Below the pieces are notes generated by a model. That model was not told where the DNA came from, did no database searches, and was given only the letters and a program-made list of their open reading frames with translations. A DNA stretch of 64,000 bases from Siphonodentalium dalli (Eukaryota; Mollusca; Scaphopoda; Gadilida; Siphonodentaliidae), in assembly GCA_032622095.1 (NCBI GenBank), contig CP136069.1, positions 186,919,122 through 186,983,121 of the forward strand, given 5' to 3'. Below are positions 10,506 through 22,700 of this stretch, one piece after another. Every line of letters begins with the position of its first letter. The first letter of the stretch is position 1. The translations under genes and the position numbers were made by a program.

Positions 10506-13038
10506 TGAATCTATTGGCACGCGGATGTCGATTAATACTGAAAATAAAAACGAAATATATCTATTTACATGTTGATGTTAGTTGCTTTACATCCAACTAT
10601 TTATTTACTGGTGTGTTGAGATGCGTTTGTGTATGAACTATCCCTTCCCGCCCGTTGCTTCAATCCGTAAAATGCACCGCGACTGGTATACGGTATATCT
10701 TGCTCTATTGCGTTGATAAACGATGAACTTACTGACAACGATATGATCTCCGTTCATCTCAATCATCCACGATGAGCGACTGTCCCGTGTATTGTTCTAT
10801 ATTCACAACAGACCTGACCACGTTAAATAAACGTACGGCCACATTAATGACGTCGTCCTCGCCATCCAAAAAACCCCGGCATTCTGATCATTTTATATTT
10901 ATTATGGCTGAAATATGTAACCAGGGCTTTCGCGGAACCCATTTAATTGGTGATATGGTGGTCCTCATCTTAATATGATTGCGTATATTCATGTTGGTAT
11001 ATAAGCCCCAATATTTAACCAATAATGTTAATTTTCCTTACAAGTTATCCGGATTTGAAACTTGTAAAATTGTAAGTGACATCGTCTTCAAAGAATGTGT
11101 CGTTGGTGGGCTTCTAAAAGGTCGTACTTGCCATTTGGGCGCGAAACTTTTTATTGCATTTTCGGAATCTACGGGTTCATTACATAAGTTCCTGAGATAA
11201 CTAGTCAATATTTCAAGATGCCATTTTTCGATATTTTTCAGGGACATTCGTGTTCTAAAATGTCGTATCTGGGTCCCCTCGAAAAATATTCCCTTATTCT
11301 GAAATGTCGTATACTTTATTTTCGAAACAGTTCCTGATAGGATAATTCTGATTGGATTGTTTTGAAGAAGAATTGTATGAGGGCGTATCCTCCTTGTCCT
11401 AAGTGGCAGAGACTAACAAAGACGCGGCAATCGTCAAAACTAAAATGTCGTATAGATTTCAATTTTTTTACTTTTAAAGTGTCGTATAACACCATAAAGT
11501 CATGTTTTCTCATCAACTAGAAGATAATTAAATATGAAAGTGGATCTATTATAAGAACTGTGATACAAAGTGTTATTGTGCAGAGTTATTGGCAGATACC
11601 ATTTCTAGTTCGAACGATAAATATTTGTTTGTGTCTCCTGCACAATTGGATTTTCCTGAGATACGACCTTTTAGAAGCCCATCGACGGTACATGTATGTG
11701 ATCAGATTCTGACCTCATATAGCCAGATGTTAGCTATTTCTGGTGAATATAAAACCTTGGAACCAACATGGCATGCATACACGTTTATTTGTATCATACT
11801 TGCATATACATGACGCCAACACTATACATCTTTAATAAACCTCTGAATTTGGCATGAAATCTTTGTCTTTGTGTTAGAACTAAGCTAGGTTTTAAAACAT
11901 CGTCCAGTATGAAACAAACATTATTGCGAGCCGACATTATATAATTACTCGCACAGTGCTAATGGACTGTGCATCCAATTTCAAAATACGTTCGGACTTT
12001 TTTGAAGATTGTCGAATCTTGATAAATACAATATTTGAATTTGTACATGCCAAAACAGTGTTCTTAAAGGCACGTGAGGCCTTAGTTGTCGAAAATATTC
12101 ATATTTGTTCTAATCACCGTAAACAGAAAAACATTAAAACGCATACAGTTTCGTTCATATATACCATGACCATCACGTAAACAGCATGTTATCACAAAGA
12201 CCTACTATATTTTACCTAAGCAAGAGCCTGATTGTGTTACAGAAGACAGCACAATGCCACTGGCTAATCACACACAAATGGCATAGACGCTCTTTATTAG
12301 TTCCATATCAGGAATTCACCAACAAAGAACGCTCTTCATGTTTACCATCATAATATAAACAAACACCAGAAAAGTAACTTTTTATGCTTTTGTTTACATA
12401 ACAATGCTAAAACATTTGACAATAACATACTGTTTATGCGATATTTCTTATTTGTATACGGACAAAGTCTGTCTACATTTTGATGTTCTTTCTGTTTGTG
12501 GCGGTTTTTGACGGGTGGAAATATTTTCACATGATACCCACCGCCAAGGCCAACCGTACCTTTAAGCTTATATTGTACAAGAATTTCAACGAAATTAAAT
12601 TATTGTTATGAAGTTGAGGATGATCGCCGTGCTGTAAGTGAATCTCTTTCCTGAATACGTGACCGCGCTACCACTAAGCCCAATTATTGGCTGTTAGCCC
12701 GTCACGTGTTCATAAACATCCGTAATTTAATGTACGGCCAATCACAGAAACTCTCCATGTCTAGTGATATTGAATTATGTTAACTTTTTGTTCTGTCACT
12801 ACGAAACGCGAAAAACTATTAGTCTTCCAATCTGGATACCAATGAGTCATGCACATAACGGTCATTTGCGGTTTCGCTGCGCCATCTACCATGGCGTTTC
12901 CAGCATCGATCATTAACACATTATCTGGTGGCAGCAGTATAGCGCCTCTCGCTGTCAACGAATGAGTGTTTATATATGTTAGCTCCAGGGTGCTACTTCC
13001 GCCAGAATGAAGCAAGAAACTATCTGCAGAACTATTAG
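10506..13038. other. no convincing gene
   Basis: Contains a 20-22-bp inverted match, TGGGCTTCTAAAAGGTCGTA near 11110 and its reverse complement near 11660, about 550 bp apart. TGTCGTAT words lie between them. A minus-strand frame at 13015-12761 (84 codons) has balanced composition but matches nothing I recognise. The short repeat shared with 8.03 kb and 50.78 kb lies at 12287-12315. No RNA gene seen. Confidence 0.5.
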
Positions 13039-13204
13039 GGGATAACAGTGTGGTGTTTTGTGATTTCGGAAAGGTACATGACGAATATACTGTGGCAAAT
13101 TTAGTTTATGCGCGACGGCGGAGCCGGAGCCCATTAACGGATATTTGCCACAGTATATTCGCCATGTACCTTTCCGAAATCACAGAACACCACACTGTTA
13201 TCCC
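13039..13204. repeat. long near-perfect hairpin (62-bp arms)
   Basis: Left arm 13039-13100 begins GGGATAACAGTGTGGTG; right arm 13143-13204 is its reverse complement with only a few mismatches. The 42-base loop is GC-rich. A third, single-sided copy (GGTGTGGTGTTTTGTATTTT...) is at about 13547-13600. The match is close enough that the arms are recently duplicated or kept similar. Confidence 0.9.
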
Positions 13205-16200
13205 AATTCTAATGGTCTTCGAACTTAAAAACGTTATTTAGACAAACAAATGCCTCGTAATTATCAACGAAATGTGCGGCCATAGAAACCACTCAGCCAA
13301 TTCACGACTTTTTATTTTAAATTTAATGCGCTAGATAAAATATAGTTCCTCAATTACCATCGCTCTTATCGTTAAAAATGCTGATAAACATGAAAAAATT
13401 AACACTTACAAATTGCTGTTTTTATTTTACCGCGAACTTGAAGTTGAAGGAAAATTGTTTACTCAATGCGATGTATTTCACACCGTGTCTGTCGCGGTTT
13501 CATGTCAAGAATTTTGGTCAAATGATATTGAGACAATGACATTGGTGGGATATAACGGTGTGGTGTTTTGTATTTTCTGAAAGTACATGTATACAGGGCG
13601 AATGTACTGACTGTCAATTTTCGACAAAGGCGACGTAGCTGGTTTGTTTATATAACAACGAGCTAGTAACGGAAGTCAGTAGCAAGGGCGCCAACTCAAT
13701 AATATACTCCGTAACGTACTGCGTAAGGGTGACGTCATGGAGATAAACGGAACAGTGGGCGGGGCTGGATTGGGCATGGCCGATATTAGGAATTCAGCTA
13801 ACGGCAATATTGGCGCGTAGGAATATCTAACATTGAAGCGGTGAACCGGACTATACATTGCGACAGGTTATTGAATTAATAACTCCCCGCAAATATGTGT
13901 TTTTTTCCGGGGGCATATTGGCCTAAGTGCATTAGAATATATAATAATCGTATGTGGCCAGACCTGCATATACAAAATAGTCACGTAACCATTCATGTTA
14001 ACAAGCATGAAACATGTATACGCCTTTCGCAACAATTACTTATGAGTGGAGGCTATTTTTATCGTTTTGCTCGCTCAGATATTCATAAAAAAAATAACAT
14101 TCTAGGAATTCTTTATCTGTGTCGCTGCATTAAGAGCTATTATTTCTCTTCCAGTGGAACTATTATCATTACAGTATCTCCAGTTACTAATAAACCAAAG
14201 CTTTGCATGCATATATTTAGAGCAAAAAATCATCAATGTGTCCAAAACATAAATATTTTTCGTTGTCGCTATCGACTTTTCGGATGCTCTTGCTGTGAGA
14301 AGTCACAATATTGTCCATGAATTAATTTATTGTTGGATCTGGGTGATCAAAACTCACATGAAAATACTTAATTGCATACTTCGTAGATGAATTAATGACA
14401 CGCCTCTATCAATCATATCATAAATGTCATACACATACTGATATTTGAATAAATACCACCGGAATCACGTTACTATCAGTCGTCAATTTCTCCCGTCTCC
14501 CTAATGCCGAGAGATATTTAGCACGGGTACTATCCGCCTTAGATGTCAGTGACAATTTAGCCAAATTATCTGTCAAACTGTCTCTATTGAAATCCGCAGA
14601 CCAATATCTTGCACTGTGTTCGTTGTTGGCGATTTAGTACTTACTGAAGATAAAAGTACGAAACAGTTTTCATAAAATATATAAATATATCATATTATTA
14701 TCATGCGTCAAATATCATTTCCGCCAATGAAAATCTCATTGGATGCTCAGAGAAAACCCATGGTTTCCTCTCTTAGACTAGTCTTAGTTCTTACTAAGCC
14801 TTTGTTGCAAAGACTAACTATGTATTGTTAGCGTCCCCTTTAATAGCAAATATTTTATTTGTTCTCAAAATATCACTGGATGTCAACTTTGTATGTACCC
14901 TGCGCCCCATTATGAAATAATTGTTAACGCAAAACGATCATATGTATGGAGGACCCGTCGTCCATCCAAATACCAAAACAAAACAATTGTAAAACACAAA
15001 CAATGACCACCACGACAAACGCCATCTTGTCTGTGGTATATGTGGTCAATTGTTTCTTGTTGACATCCGACAAAAGTTAGTACAGACCATACGGAAGAAA
15101 ATCAAATGGTTGAGTCCTGGGGTGCAAATGCGATTTTTCAATTCCTGGTTGCCATTTTGGACGCCATATTGGATTTGGGTGAATATTCCTCAACTAAAAT
15201 GTTAGGGAAATATTTGCCTCAGAAACCTCATATACACGTAATTTTGGACGGAATCTTTGTAACAATAACGCCCACTGATGCAATGTAGATTTTGCGTTAC
15301 TATTTGTCAGTTGAGACAAATGTGTACAACGTACAGACTGCTTTGCTCCTGTTATACTAAAACAAAATGCATTGCAAGCACAAGATAGCAGAGCAAATTA
15401 GCGAGGGATGTGAGAGACAGGGTACGTGTGTGGGGTTCGGGGCTGGTGTTTCAAAACTCGTTATTTCGGAAGTCGCCAGCTATATGAATATGAAGTTGAT
15501 AGTCAACGAGACAGAATCATTTGTGTTTGTTCATTATTTGACTATGATTGATCAAAACGATTTGTTTTAGCAATATGCGATTGGGTTCCACTGAAAGAAT
15601 TGTTTTGGTCGTTGCTCTCTGTACAGAAAATGTTTCGTTTCGAGTGGATGAAAGCCGTTTATACCTAAATTGCGATATATATAAATATTCTCTCCGATAA
15701 AACGTGGACATGCTTGGTAATAGTGATTGGCATCTTCAAAACACGAATTACATGTACAAATATGAGATTAAAATATACATGTTTCGCATTTCGCTATGTA
15801 TATATTTATTTTCCTTCTCCCGATATGAAGGTATCGATGGGGCTTTATTCGTGCGCCCGAAGTGTTGGTTTCAGTTACTATGTTTCTGAATATCTTTTTG
15901 TCAGCAGTAATGCTTTTATATTTGATGGGTTCGCCAAAATGTTTCAATTGATAAAATAATTTTGTCAAACACTATGATATAAACATAATATAGACCAGTG
16001 AATATGAATAACTGCATTAGTGTCGCCTTCATCTATCCGCATGTAACGAGATGTCAGAATACTAAAGAACATTGCACCATGTACTTTATATTATTGAAAA
16101 TTGTTACCCAAAATGACCTTGACAATCATCTACTGATTTTCAAGTAATGGGCACATATCTAACGGTTTTATTCAGATATGGTGATAACAGGGGTGATATC

Positions 16201-17129
16201 ATACATAAGCTTGAAAATTTTTGTCAGAACGTTTATATATCCATTTATAAAAATGTTATTGGCTACCGCTATCGTTTACCGAGTCTACCACTAAAACTAT
16301 ATGTAATAACATTTGAATCAAACAAACATATACATCCCGCCTGCTTTAACTCAAGTGTTATTCCATAGCTGGATTGATGGAACAGCACCTAATATTACTC
16401 GATATATGTAATATATGTATACTTTAATACAAGAGATACATATATACGCTTGTAAAATGAGAAATATTGAATGCCTTCAAGGACTAATTCAGATAATCAA
16501 ATACATCTATTACAAATAAATTGAGACTTTCATTCCATCTAATTCCAATTCAATAAGATTAGATTCGGAGAAAGGTGGGACGAATTGAAACATTTCTTTG
16601 AGACACCAACCTAAATAATTTATTACAAATAATTCTAAAAATTTCACCTACATTTTCCAACATTATTCCTGTTGACAGCCACAAATTATAGGATCAAAAA
16701 TTGAAGCCATTGATACTTAAATAAAATCAAAAAGAACTTGAATAATATTACAAGTATAAATTATACATGTGTCTATATGCACCGTGTTATATGTCTTATT
16801 GTGTGACCTGATACAAATTATTAAAAGAAAAAAACATATTTCCTTCATATCTGTTCCGCGAGGCGAGGACTTTTAAAAAGCCATTTGCTTGTTGTCCAAT
16901 CTTCTTTCTCAATATCTCTGTATCTATGTGTATTGTGTTTGTGTTATATGTTTGATTTTTTGAAAATAAATATTGCTTACACCAAAACTAGATGATTCAT
17001 TTTAAGCTAGTGTGTCGCCGTATGTGACACTAATTTATAAGAAAACGCATCAGTTTTTAAACATGGATTTTTCTACGTTGAAACCCACACTTCATCATGC
17101 AGACACAAACAAGTTTAAATAAATTTTGT
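13205..17129. other. intergenic, no gene supported
   Basis: AT-rich. Apart from the third hairpin-arm copy near 13547-13600, nothing repeats clearly. The longest frame (13895-14320, 141 codons) is rich in Cys, His, Ile and Tyr and resembles translated AT-rich noncoding DNA. Any upstream noncoding exon or promoter of the GPCR would be expected in or before this stretch but cannot be picked out. Confidence 0.55.
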
Positions 17130-17144
17130 TCTATTTTATTCTAG
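17130..17144 (+). other. probable 3' splice site before the GPCR start
   Basis: A T-rich tract (TTTTGTTCTATTTTATTCTAG, split here at 17124-17144) ends in AG 10 bases before the ATG at 17155. It fits an acceptor that would leave a short 5' UTR remainder on a single coding exon. The partner donor is not identified. Confidence 0.5.
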
Positions 17145-17154
17145 GTAGAACCAC

Positions 17155-18318
17155 ATGTTTATTGGACTAAACATGACTGACTTTAATTCGTCGCTGGATT
17201 CGACCAATGACGCAAATATGACATTGTTGGATGTTTCTACAGCGACTCCAAATATAAGTGTCACATGGACTGTAGATTCTACGGACGACCCGAACAATGA
17301 CCTAACAGTGGGGGCTGGGGTGTATAAATTGATAGACCAAAACACGTATGCCGTTGTTATAGTGTGCATCGCCGTGATAGGATCGATAGGTAACGTGATG
17401 CTCCTCCTACTCATGAGTTTAAAGGCATTCCGGAAGTTCTCATACTCAGTGTACTTGAGATACATAGCTATATTCGACACATTCGTTCTTATACAGACCG
17501 TCACTGAAGATACAGTGGAGAAGTTTCACGGAGGCGATCATCTCATGGAGATATTTTACACAAAAACACTCCCCTGTTATTTCTGGAATGCGCCACTAAC
17601 AATGAGTAGATTTATCTCCCCCTGGTTGGTGGCTGCGCTTGGGCTCGACCGATTCATCGCTGTTGTATTCCCGTTAAAGCGGCATTCATTGTGCACAAAG
17701 AGAAAGGCCCACATTTGTACCCTGATCGTAGCCATCGCAGCAATTGTATTGCAAATATCGGACATGATATGCGACTCCGGGACTGCATGCTACGTAGATG
17801 CTGACTTTTGTAAACCGTTTGATGAGCATGCCATCCCCATCTTTGTCGCTCTCATGATAATACAAACGCACATGCCGTTGCTGATAATCTTCGTCGCAAC
17901 AACGTGGACGATAATAACCCTGCGCAGACAGATGACAGCGTTTAAAGGGGAGAGCACCCGTCATGGAAACTCGGACACGAAACAAGCAATTGACCGTACA
18001 AGTATCGCACTCGTTGTCGTAGCAACAATATCGTTTGTTGCGCTGTTCCCCAAGGTCGTCGTCGAATTAGTGGAGTTCGTCTACGAGGAGTCCTATCCGC
18101 ATCTCTATGACAAAGAAGGGAAGAGAATGGTCGATGTTATATGGCACATTTGCAATGCGATAATGTTGCTGAATTTTGCTCAGAATTTTTACATCCTGGT
18201 GGCGACGTCGCCAGTTTACAGAAAATCCTCTCTGAGAATATGCCAGGAGAAAAGATATATTCACTCCGACCAGACGGCAATGTCGACCAGTTCGAACGCA
18301 GCCAATATCACGACATGA
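17155..18318 (+). CDS. class A (rhodopsin-like) GPCR, peptide-receptor type
   Basis: 387-residue seven-transmembrane receptor of the plasma membrane, expected to couple an extracellular ligand to G proteins. The N-terminus has sequons at N6, N11, N21 and N33. TM1 spans about 66-88 with N80 of the GN motif; TM2 about 101-116 with D108; C141 precedes TM3, and TM3 ends in LDRFIAVVFPL (D165-R166-F167, the DRY box). TM4 is about 186-203; Cys212 or Cys219 in loop 2 can bond C141. TM5 has P241; TM6 has FVALFPKVV with P299 but no CWxP tryptophan. TM7 has NFAQNFYIL in place of NPxxY, like the N-x-x-x-NF form of many invertebrate neuropeptide receptors. The tail is short and Ser/Thr-rich. The coding region is one exon. 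ATG at 17155 was chosen as first in frame; 17173 is an alternative. The ligand cannot be inferred. Confidence 0.92.
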   Translation: MFIGLNMTDFNSSLDSTNDANMTLLDVSTATPNISVTWTVDSTDDPNNDLTVGAGVYKLIDQNTYAVVIVCIAVIGSIGNVMLLLLMSLKAFRKFSYSVYLRYIAIFDTFVLIQTVTEDTVEKFHGGDHLMEIFYTKTLPCYFWNAPLTMSRFISPWLVAALGLDRFIAVVFPLKRHSLCTKRKAHICTLIVAIAAIVLQISDMICDSGTACYVDADFCKPFDEHAIPIFVALMIIQTHMPLLIIFVATTWTIITLRRQMTAFKGESTRHGNSDTKQAIDRTSIALVVVATISFVALFPKVVVELVEFVYEESYPHLYDKEGKRMVDVIWHICNAIMLLNFAQNFYILVATSPVYRKSSLRICQEKRYIHSDQTAMSTSSNAANITT

Positions 18319-18869
18319 AAGTGCCGAAATTTTAAATTGGTAGATTTGTAATTTGTGTAGGCAATTATTCTCATAGTTTAAACAGTTTACACCAATCAGA
18401 CGGCTATGGCAACGGTGTCAACAATTTCCACGACAGCCAACACCGCATCCTGAGAGTTTTGACATTTTCGATTGGTCGTTATTTGGGCAACAAATATTGT
18501 CAATTTGTCGAACAATATCAATCATTTTGATCACAGCTAACAACACGTAATGGGAGTTTTCTGAATTTAGATTGATTGATGTGTTATCTTGTAGAACTGA
18601 AGTGTTCTTATATTTACACCGTTGACACCAATCCGTTGGCTATGACAATGATGCCAACTGCTTCAAACACAGCTAACACTATAATCAAAGAGGCAATTAT
18701 TGTGTGTAAAATGACTATATGGTAGTCAGTTTTGTTCAGTGTTATGCCGTGGTTACATGTAGGGTAGGCAATGTCACGCAGATTCCCCAAACGGATAAAA
18801 AAGACAACAAGGTTCGCTGAAACAGGTAAAAAGACTCCAGGTTGGACCCCGCCTCGTCTCCACGGTTTA
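18319..18869. repeat. GPCR 3' flank with imperfect duplication
   Basis: No clear AATAAA is seen soon after the stop. A ~75-bp block (ACACCAATC...GGCTATG...CAACAC) at about 18388-18465 recurs imperfectly at about 18615-18690, with a partial third near 18530. Confidence 0.5.
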
Positions 18870-19668
18870 ATGATTTTCAATACTAAAAAAAGCAGCTATA
18901 TGCTAATACATCCAGAGAACAATGATAACAAATGGAACTTCATAAAGGTTTACTTAAATAATACGGAACTAAATAAGATAGGAAATCTTGAGCACGAATC
19001 CTCCACAAAATTCTTAGGAATCCATATAGATGAAAACCTGACGTTTAAAAAACATGTGTCCTCAGTTTGTTCTAAAATGGTGAATGCCATATACCACATC
19101 AATAAAGTTAAACACTTCTTTCCTGGTAGCGCACTTAAAACATTATATTATGCTCTAATACAAAGCCATCTTGTGTACGGTGTTCAAATTTGGGGACACG
19201 TCCCAGCGGTCAAAAAAAAGTTCATGCTCCAAAAACGCGCGATACGAGTTTTATGTAATAAGAAATATAGAAGCCACACAGAACCTCTTTTTAAAAAAGA
19301 AAATATACTCAAAATCTACGACATCCACAAAGTACAAGCGGCTGTTTTCATGCATGATTGGTATCATATGCGCTTAATAGAATCATTCACCGACATGTTT
19401 ACGAAACGCAAAACCGGACCAGACACCCGGCAAAAGCACCCACTATTTTAAAAAAAACCAAGAACATCTTGGTCCCAACAACTACCATTCCATTCTTATC
19501 CAACCATCTGGAACAACTTAGATAACGAATTTACATCATACCAATCCAGGCACACATTCAAACGGCGTTTACATGCCGATTGCATTAAAAAATATGCTGC
19601 AACAATTAAATGCAACAATCAAAGATGTCCCGACTGTATGGTCGCTCGTCAATAAGTGACTTCCACTA
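18870..19668 (+). pseudogene. LINE c reverse transcriptase C-terminal fragment
   Basis: The frame is open to 19451. It includes TKFLGIHIDENLTFKKHV (the thumb block of LINE ORF2) and LYYALIQSHLVYGVQIWG (the YxxxxxPhxxYg-W block of CR1/Jockey-like RTs). After a stop at 19451 a second frame continues the homology (WNNLDNEFTSYQSRHTFKRR...), so a frameshift lies near 19450. No polymerase motif A or C is present, so the fragment cannot be active. Confidence 0.85.
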
Positions 19669-20030
19669 TATCGCAATCCACAACCTCACTCAACACATTC
19701 CTACTCGACTTTCAAGGAACATCTCACTGACAAGAAAGAGACAAACCATCGAGTAACCAATAATCGATTTATCTAGACGTATATCCTCCATGTATATAAT
19801 CCAGTTAAATGCAACCATTGTGAGATACATAATTATTTAGCCGTGCATTGTAAAATGAACTCTGACCGCCTATCGTAACATCTTTTCGTCTTTAAGGGGG
19901 CGGCAGTAAGACAGTCTAGCCTGACTATGCCACCCCCACAAATATACAATGTAATATTTGTCAAATGTATCATGTATTAATATGTGTATATTGAAATAAA
20001 ATATCCTATCCTATCCTATCCTATCACCGT
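18870..20030 (+). mobile_element. LINE c: 5'-truncated 3' end of a non-LTR retrotransposon
   Basis: Carries only the thumb and C-terminal part of a reverse transcriptase, then about 350 bp of 3' UTR. It ends in AAATAAAA and a short tandem run of TATCC (about 19998-20026). Ending in a short tandem repeat rather than poly(A) is known for several LINE clades. The 5' edge near 18870 is where coding similarity begins and is approximate. Confidence 0.85.
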
Positions 20031-20084
20031 CCTCTATGTAACTTGTTCTGGAAACGAGGCTTTGTGTCTTTTGAATAGTTTCAG

Positions 20085-20835
20085 CAGCCCCGGTGTCTTT
20101 TGATCAGTTTATGCGACCCGGATGTCTTTTGATCAGTTTCAGCTAACCCCGGTGTCTTGTGATCAGTTTAAGCTAACCCCGGTGTCTTGTGATCAGTTTA
20201 AGCTAACCATGTGTCTTTTGATCAGTTTCAGCTAACCACGGTGTATTGTGATCAGTTTCAGCTAACCCCGGTGTCTTGTGATCAGTTTAAGCTAACCATG
20301 TGTCTTGTGGTCAGTTTAAGCTAACCCGGGGGTGTTTTGATCAGTTTATGCTAATCCGGTGTCTTTTGATCAGTTTATGCTAACCCGGGTGTCTTTTGAT
20401 CAGTTTCAGCTAACCCGGGTGTCTTTTGATCAGTTGCAGCTAACCCCGGTGTCTTTTTAGCAGTTTATGCTAATCCGGGTGTCTTTTTATCAACTAACGC
20501 GGGTGTCTTTTTATCAGTTTCAGCTAACCCGGGTCTCTTTTGATCAGTTTATGCTAATCCGGTGTATTTTGATCAGTTTATGCTAACCCGTGTGTCTTTT
20601 GATCAGTTTATGCTAACCCGGGTGTCTTTTGATCAGTTTCAGCTAATCCGGTATTTGTTTTATCAGTTTATGCTAATCCGGTGTCTTTAGATCAGTTTAT
20701 GCTAACCCGGGTGTTTTTTGGTCAGTTTCAGCTAACCCGGGTGTCGTTTTATCAGTTTCAGCTAACCCGGGTGTGTTTTGATCACTTTATGCTAATCCGG
20801 GTGTCTTTTTATCAGTTTCAGCGAATCTGTGTGTA
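20085..20835. repeat. ~31-bp minisatellite, about 24 units
   Basis: Units of the form GTGTCTTTTGATCAG + TTTATGCTAACCCGG, with TTTCAGC variants and 30-32 bp spacing. Most contain TGATCA. The 67-codon frame at 20681-20884 is simply this repeat translated. Confidence 0.95.
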
Positions 20836-21446
20836 TTTTGTTGAGAACCTGGTTGACATTTCACTCAAAACCGTGGGATGGTGAGCATGAACTAGAACTC
20901 ATCCACTTAAACGACTCTTGAGAACCAACCCACTGCACATAACACAAGAATGGGATATAATAGACCACGCGTTCGCTACGGAGGACGCTGCCAAACTCCG
21001 TAGTGTTAAAAAACAGATAACATATAGGTTTAGATCGAGAACTTATAACTTCAAATTGCATGTGCTGTCTGCTTCCTATGATAAGATTGTTCGCGGATAA
21101 GATGCATGGCAGTAAAGGGCAACGACATGGGTAACAAATGGGCCCCGCTCCCAATGGGAAATAGTCAGGTTTTCCCCAAGTTCTGACCCTAAAATTCCCC
21201 AAATCTCTCGAGTCTTGTGAAAAAAACTATATTATATTATTCCTTGATGTTATCAAGAAACAAAACTTTGTCAAGTCATTATGCTCTATTTGTATAAACA
21301 GAAAAGGATATTCAGTATATTATTTAAAGAAATGTTTGATTACGGGTTTTCCCAACGATACTGCCCATATACTGCCTATCCCTATAGTATTTCACTCATA
21401 TAAATTCCACCCGTTTTACAGATGCAAAGGGCCCTTTCCCAACAAT
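20836..21446. other. no gene supported
   Basis: The short plus-strand frame 20918-21100 (60 codons) has even composition but no recognised domain. The remainder is AT-rich. Confidence 0.5.
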
Positions 21447-22430
21447 GGTAGGGCAATCCTAGAAATGACATTAGCTAGCTAACACTATCAGGAGATTGCC
21501 GTTAGAAGTACTCGTTCTAAACATGTATGTTATATACATTTGAGTAATCGGAGCAATGTGGAAAAGCCCAGTGTTTACAGCTGATGTCTATATAAAATAT
21601 TCACGAACTTGTACACCTTGAATAATGGCAGTGCTGGTGTTTTCAAAACGGCAAGAATGCCTATATTGTTTACTGTTGGCTGCCAACAAACACAGCCATT
21701 ATTCCAAATAAATGTGTTCGATTGTCTGTACACTTAAATTGGTTTTCCTTAATACGTTAAGATTAGCTAAATGCCGCGAACATGACTAATGTAAACAAAA
21801 CTTAACATTACTTTTCCACAAATCATCACTACTTTGTCCTACCAGCGACATTGCAATTCAGCAGGACCCACTAACATCATGGCACATCTGTAACGAGTCG
21901 AAACGTTATGTGACATGCGCCTAGCATGGCATATAGTCAGCAAACTGCAACTAATGATGATCTTATCAACAACAATTTTGCATCTTTTTAACTAATTGGG
22001 AGTAATTTTAAAAAATTTATAAATTCTACTTATGGCATTAAATGAAATCTTGTTTGTGTGGGGTACGTACTAAAACTATTTTCAAAATTCCAATAAACCG
22101 CTCCAGGATCCAGCTTCCACCTAAAAATTCATGTCATCATAACGAGGAGCAATTTGTCTGGGAGACATTGGGACCTTGGTCATCATCATAGTTAGCCTCG
22201 AATCTTTAATATCACTAGCAGACAACCTCCCCTTTCTTTTGACATCCATACATTTATGCACCACCTTCATTGTGTGGGGAAATTATATGACGGACAGGTT
22301 GTAAGCCATTATTTCTATCACTCTACGTATGTTGACAAACGGAATGGCCGCAAGGTCCGTCAGCCAGTGCTCCATTCTGACTGGTTATTGTCATTCCGGA
22401 GGGCCAGGTGTGATTTTCGTTGACCCGGAT

Positions 22431-22700
22431 AGATGTGTTACCTTGTCAGGCACCCACTTACCTGTATTGGTTAACATATAAATCAGATGTGTTACCTTGT
22501 CAGGCACCCACTTACCTGTATTGGTTAACCTATAAATCAGATGTGTTACCTTGTCAGGCACCCACTTACCTGTATTGGTTAACATATTAATCAGATGTGT
22601 TACCTTGTCAGGCACCCACTTACCTGTATTGGTTAACATATAAATCAGATGTGTTACCTTGTCAGGCACCCACTTACCTGTATTGGTTAACCTATAAAAC
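22431..22700. repeat. minisatellite c, five 54-bp units
   Basis: AGATGTGTTACCTTGTCAGG recurs at 22431, 22485, 22539, 22593 and 22647. Because 54 is a multiple of three, open frames with an 18-residue repeat (TNTGKWVPDKVTHLI) appear on the minus strand. Copy B has about one unit (near 47700-47760). Confidence 0.95.

Noticed and set aside
13895-14320. 141-codon ORF
   Set aside because: Composition typical of translated AT-rich DNA; no domain, start context or neighbour supports it.
17136-18264. minus-strand ORFs over the GPCR
   Set aside because: Shadows; the plus strand encodes a complete receptor.
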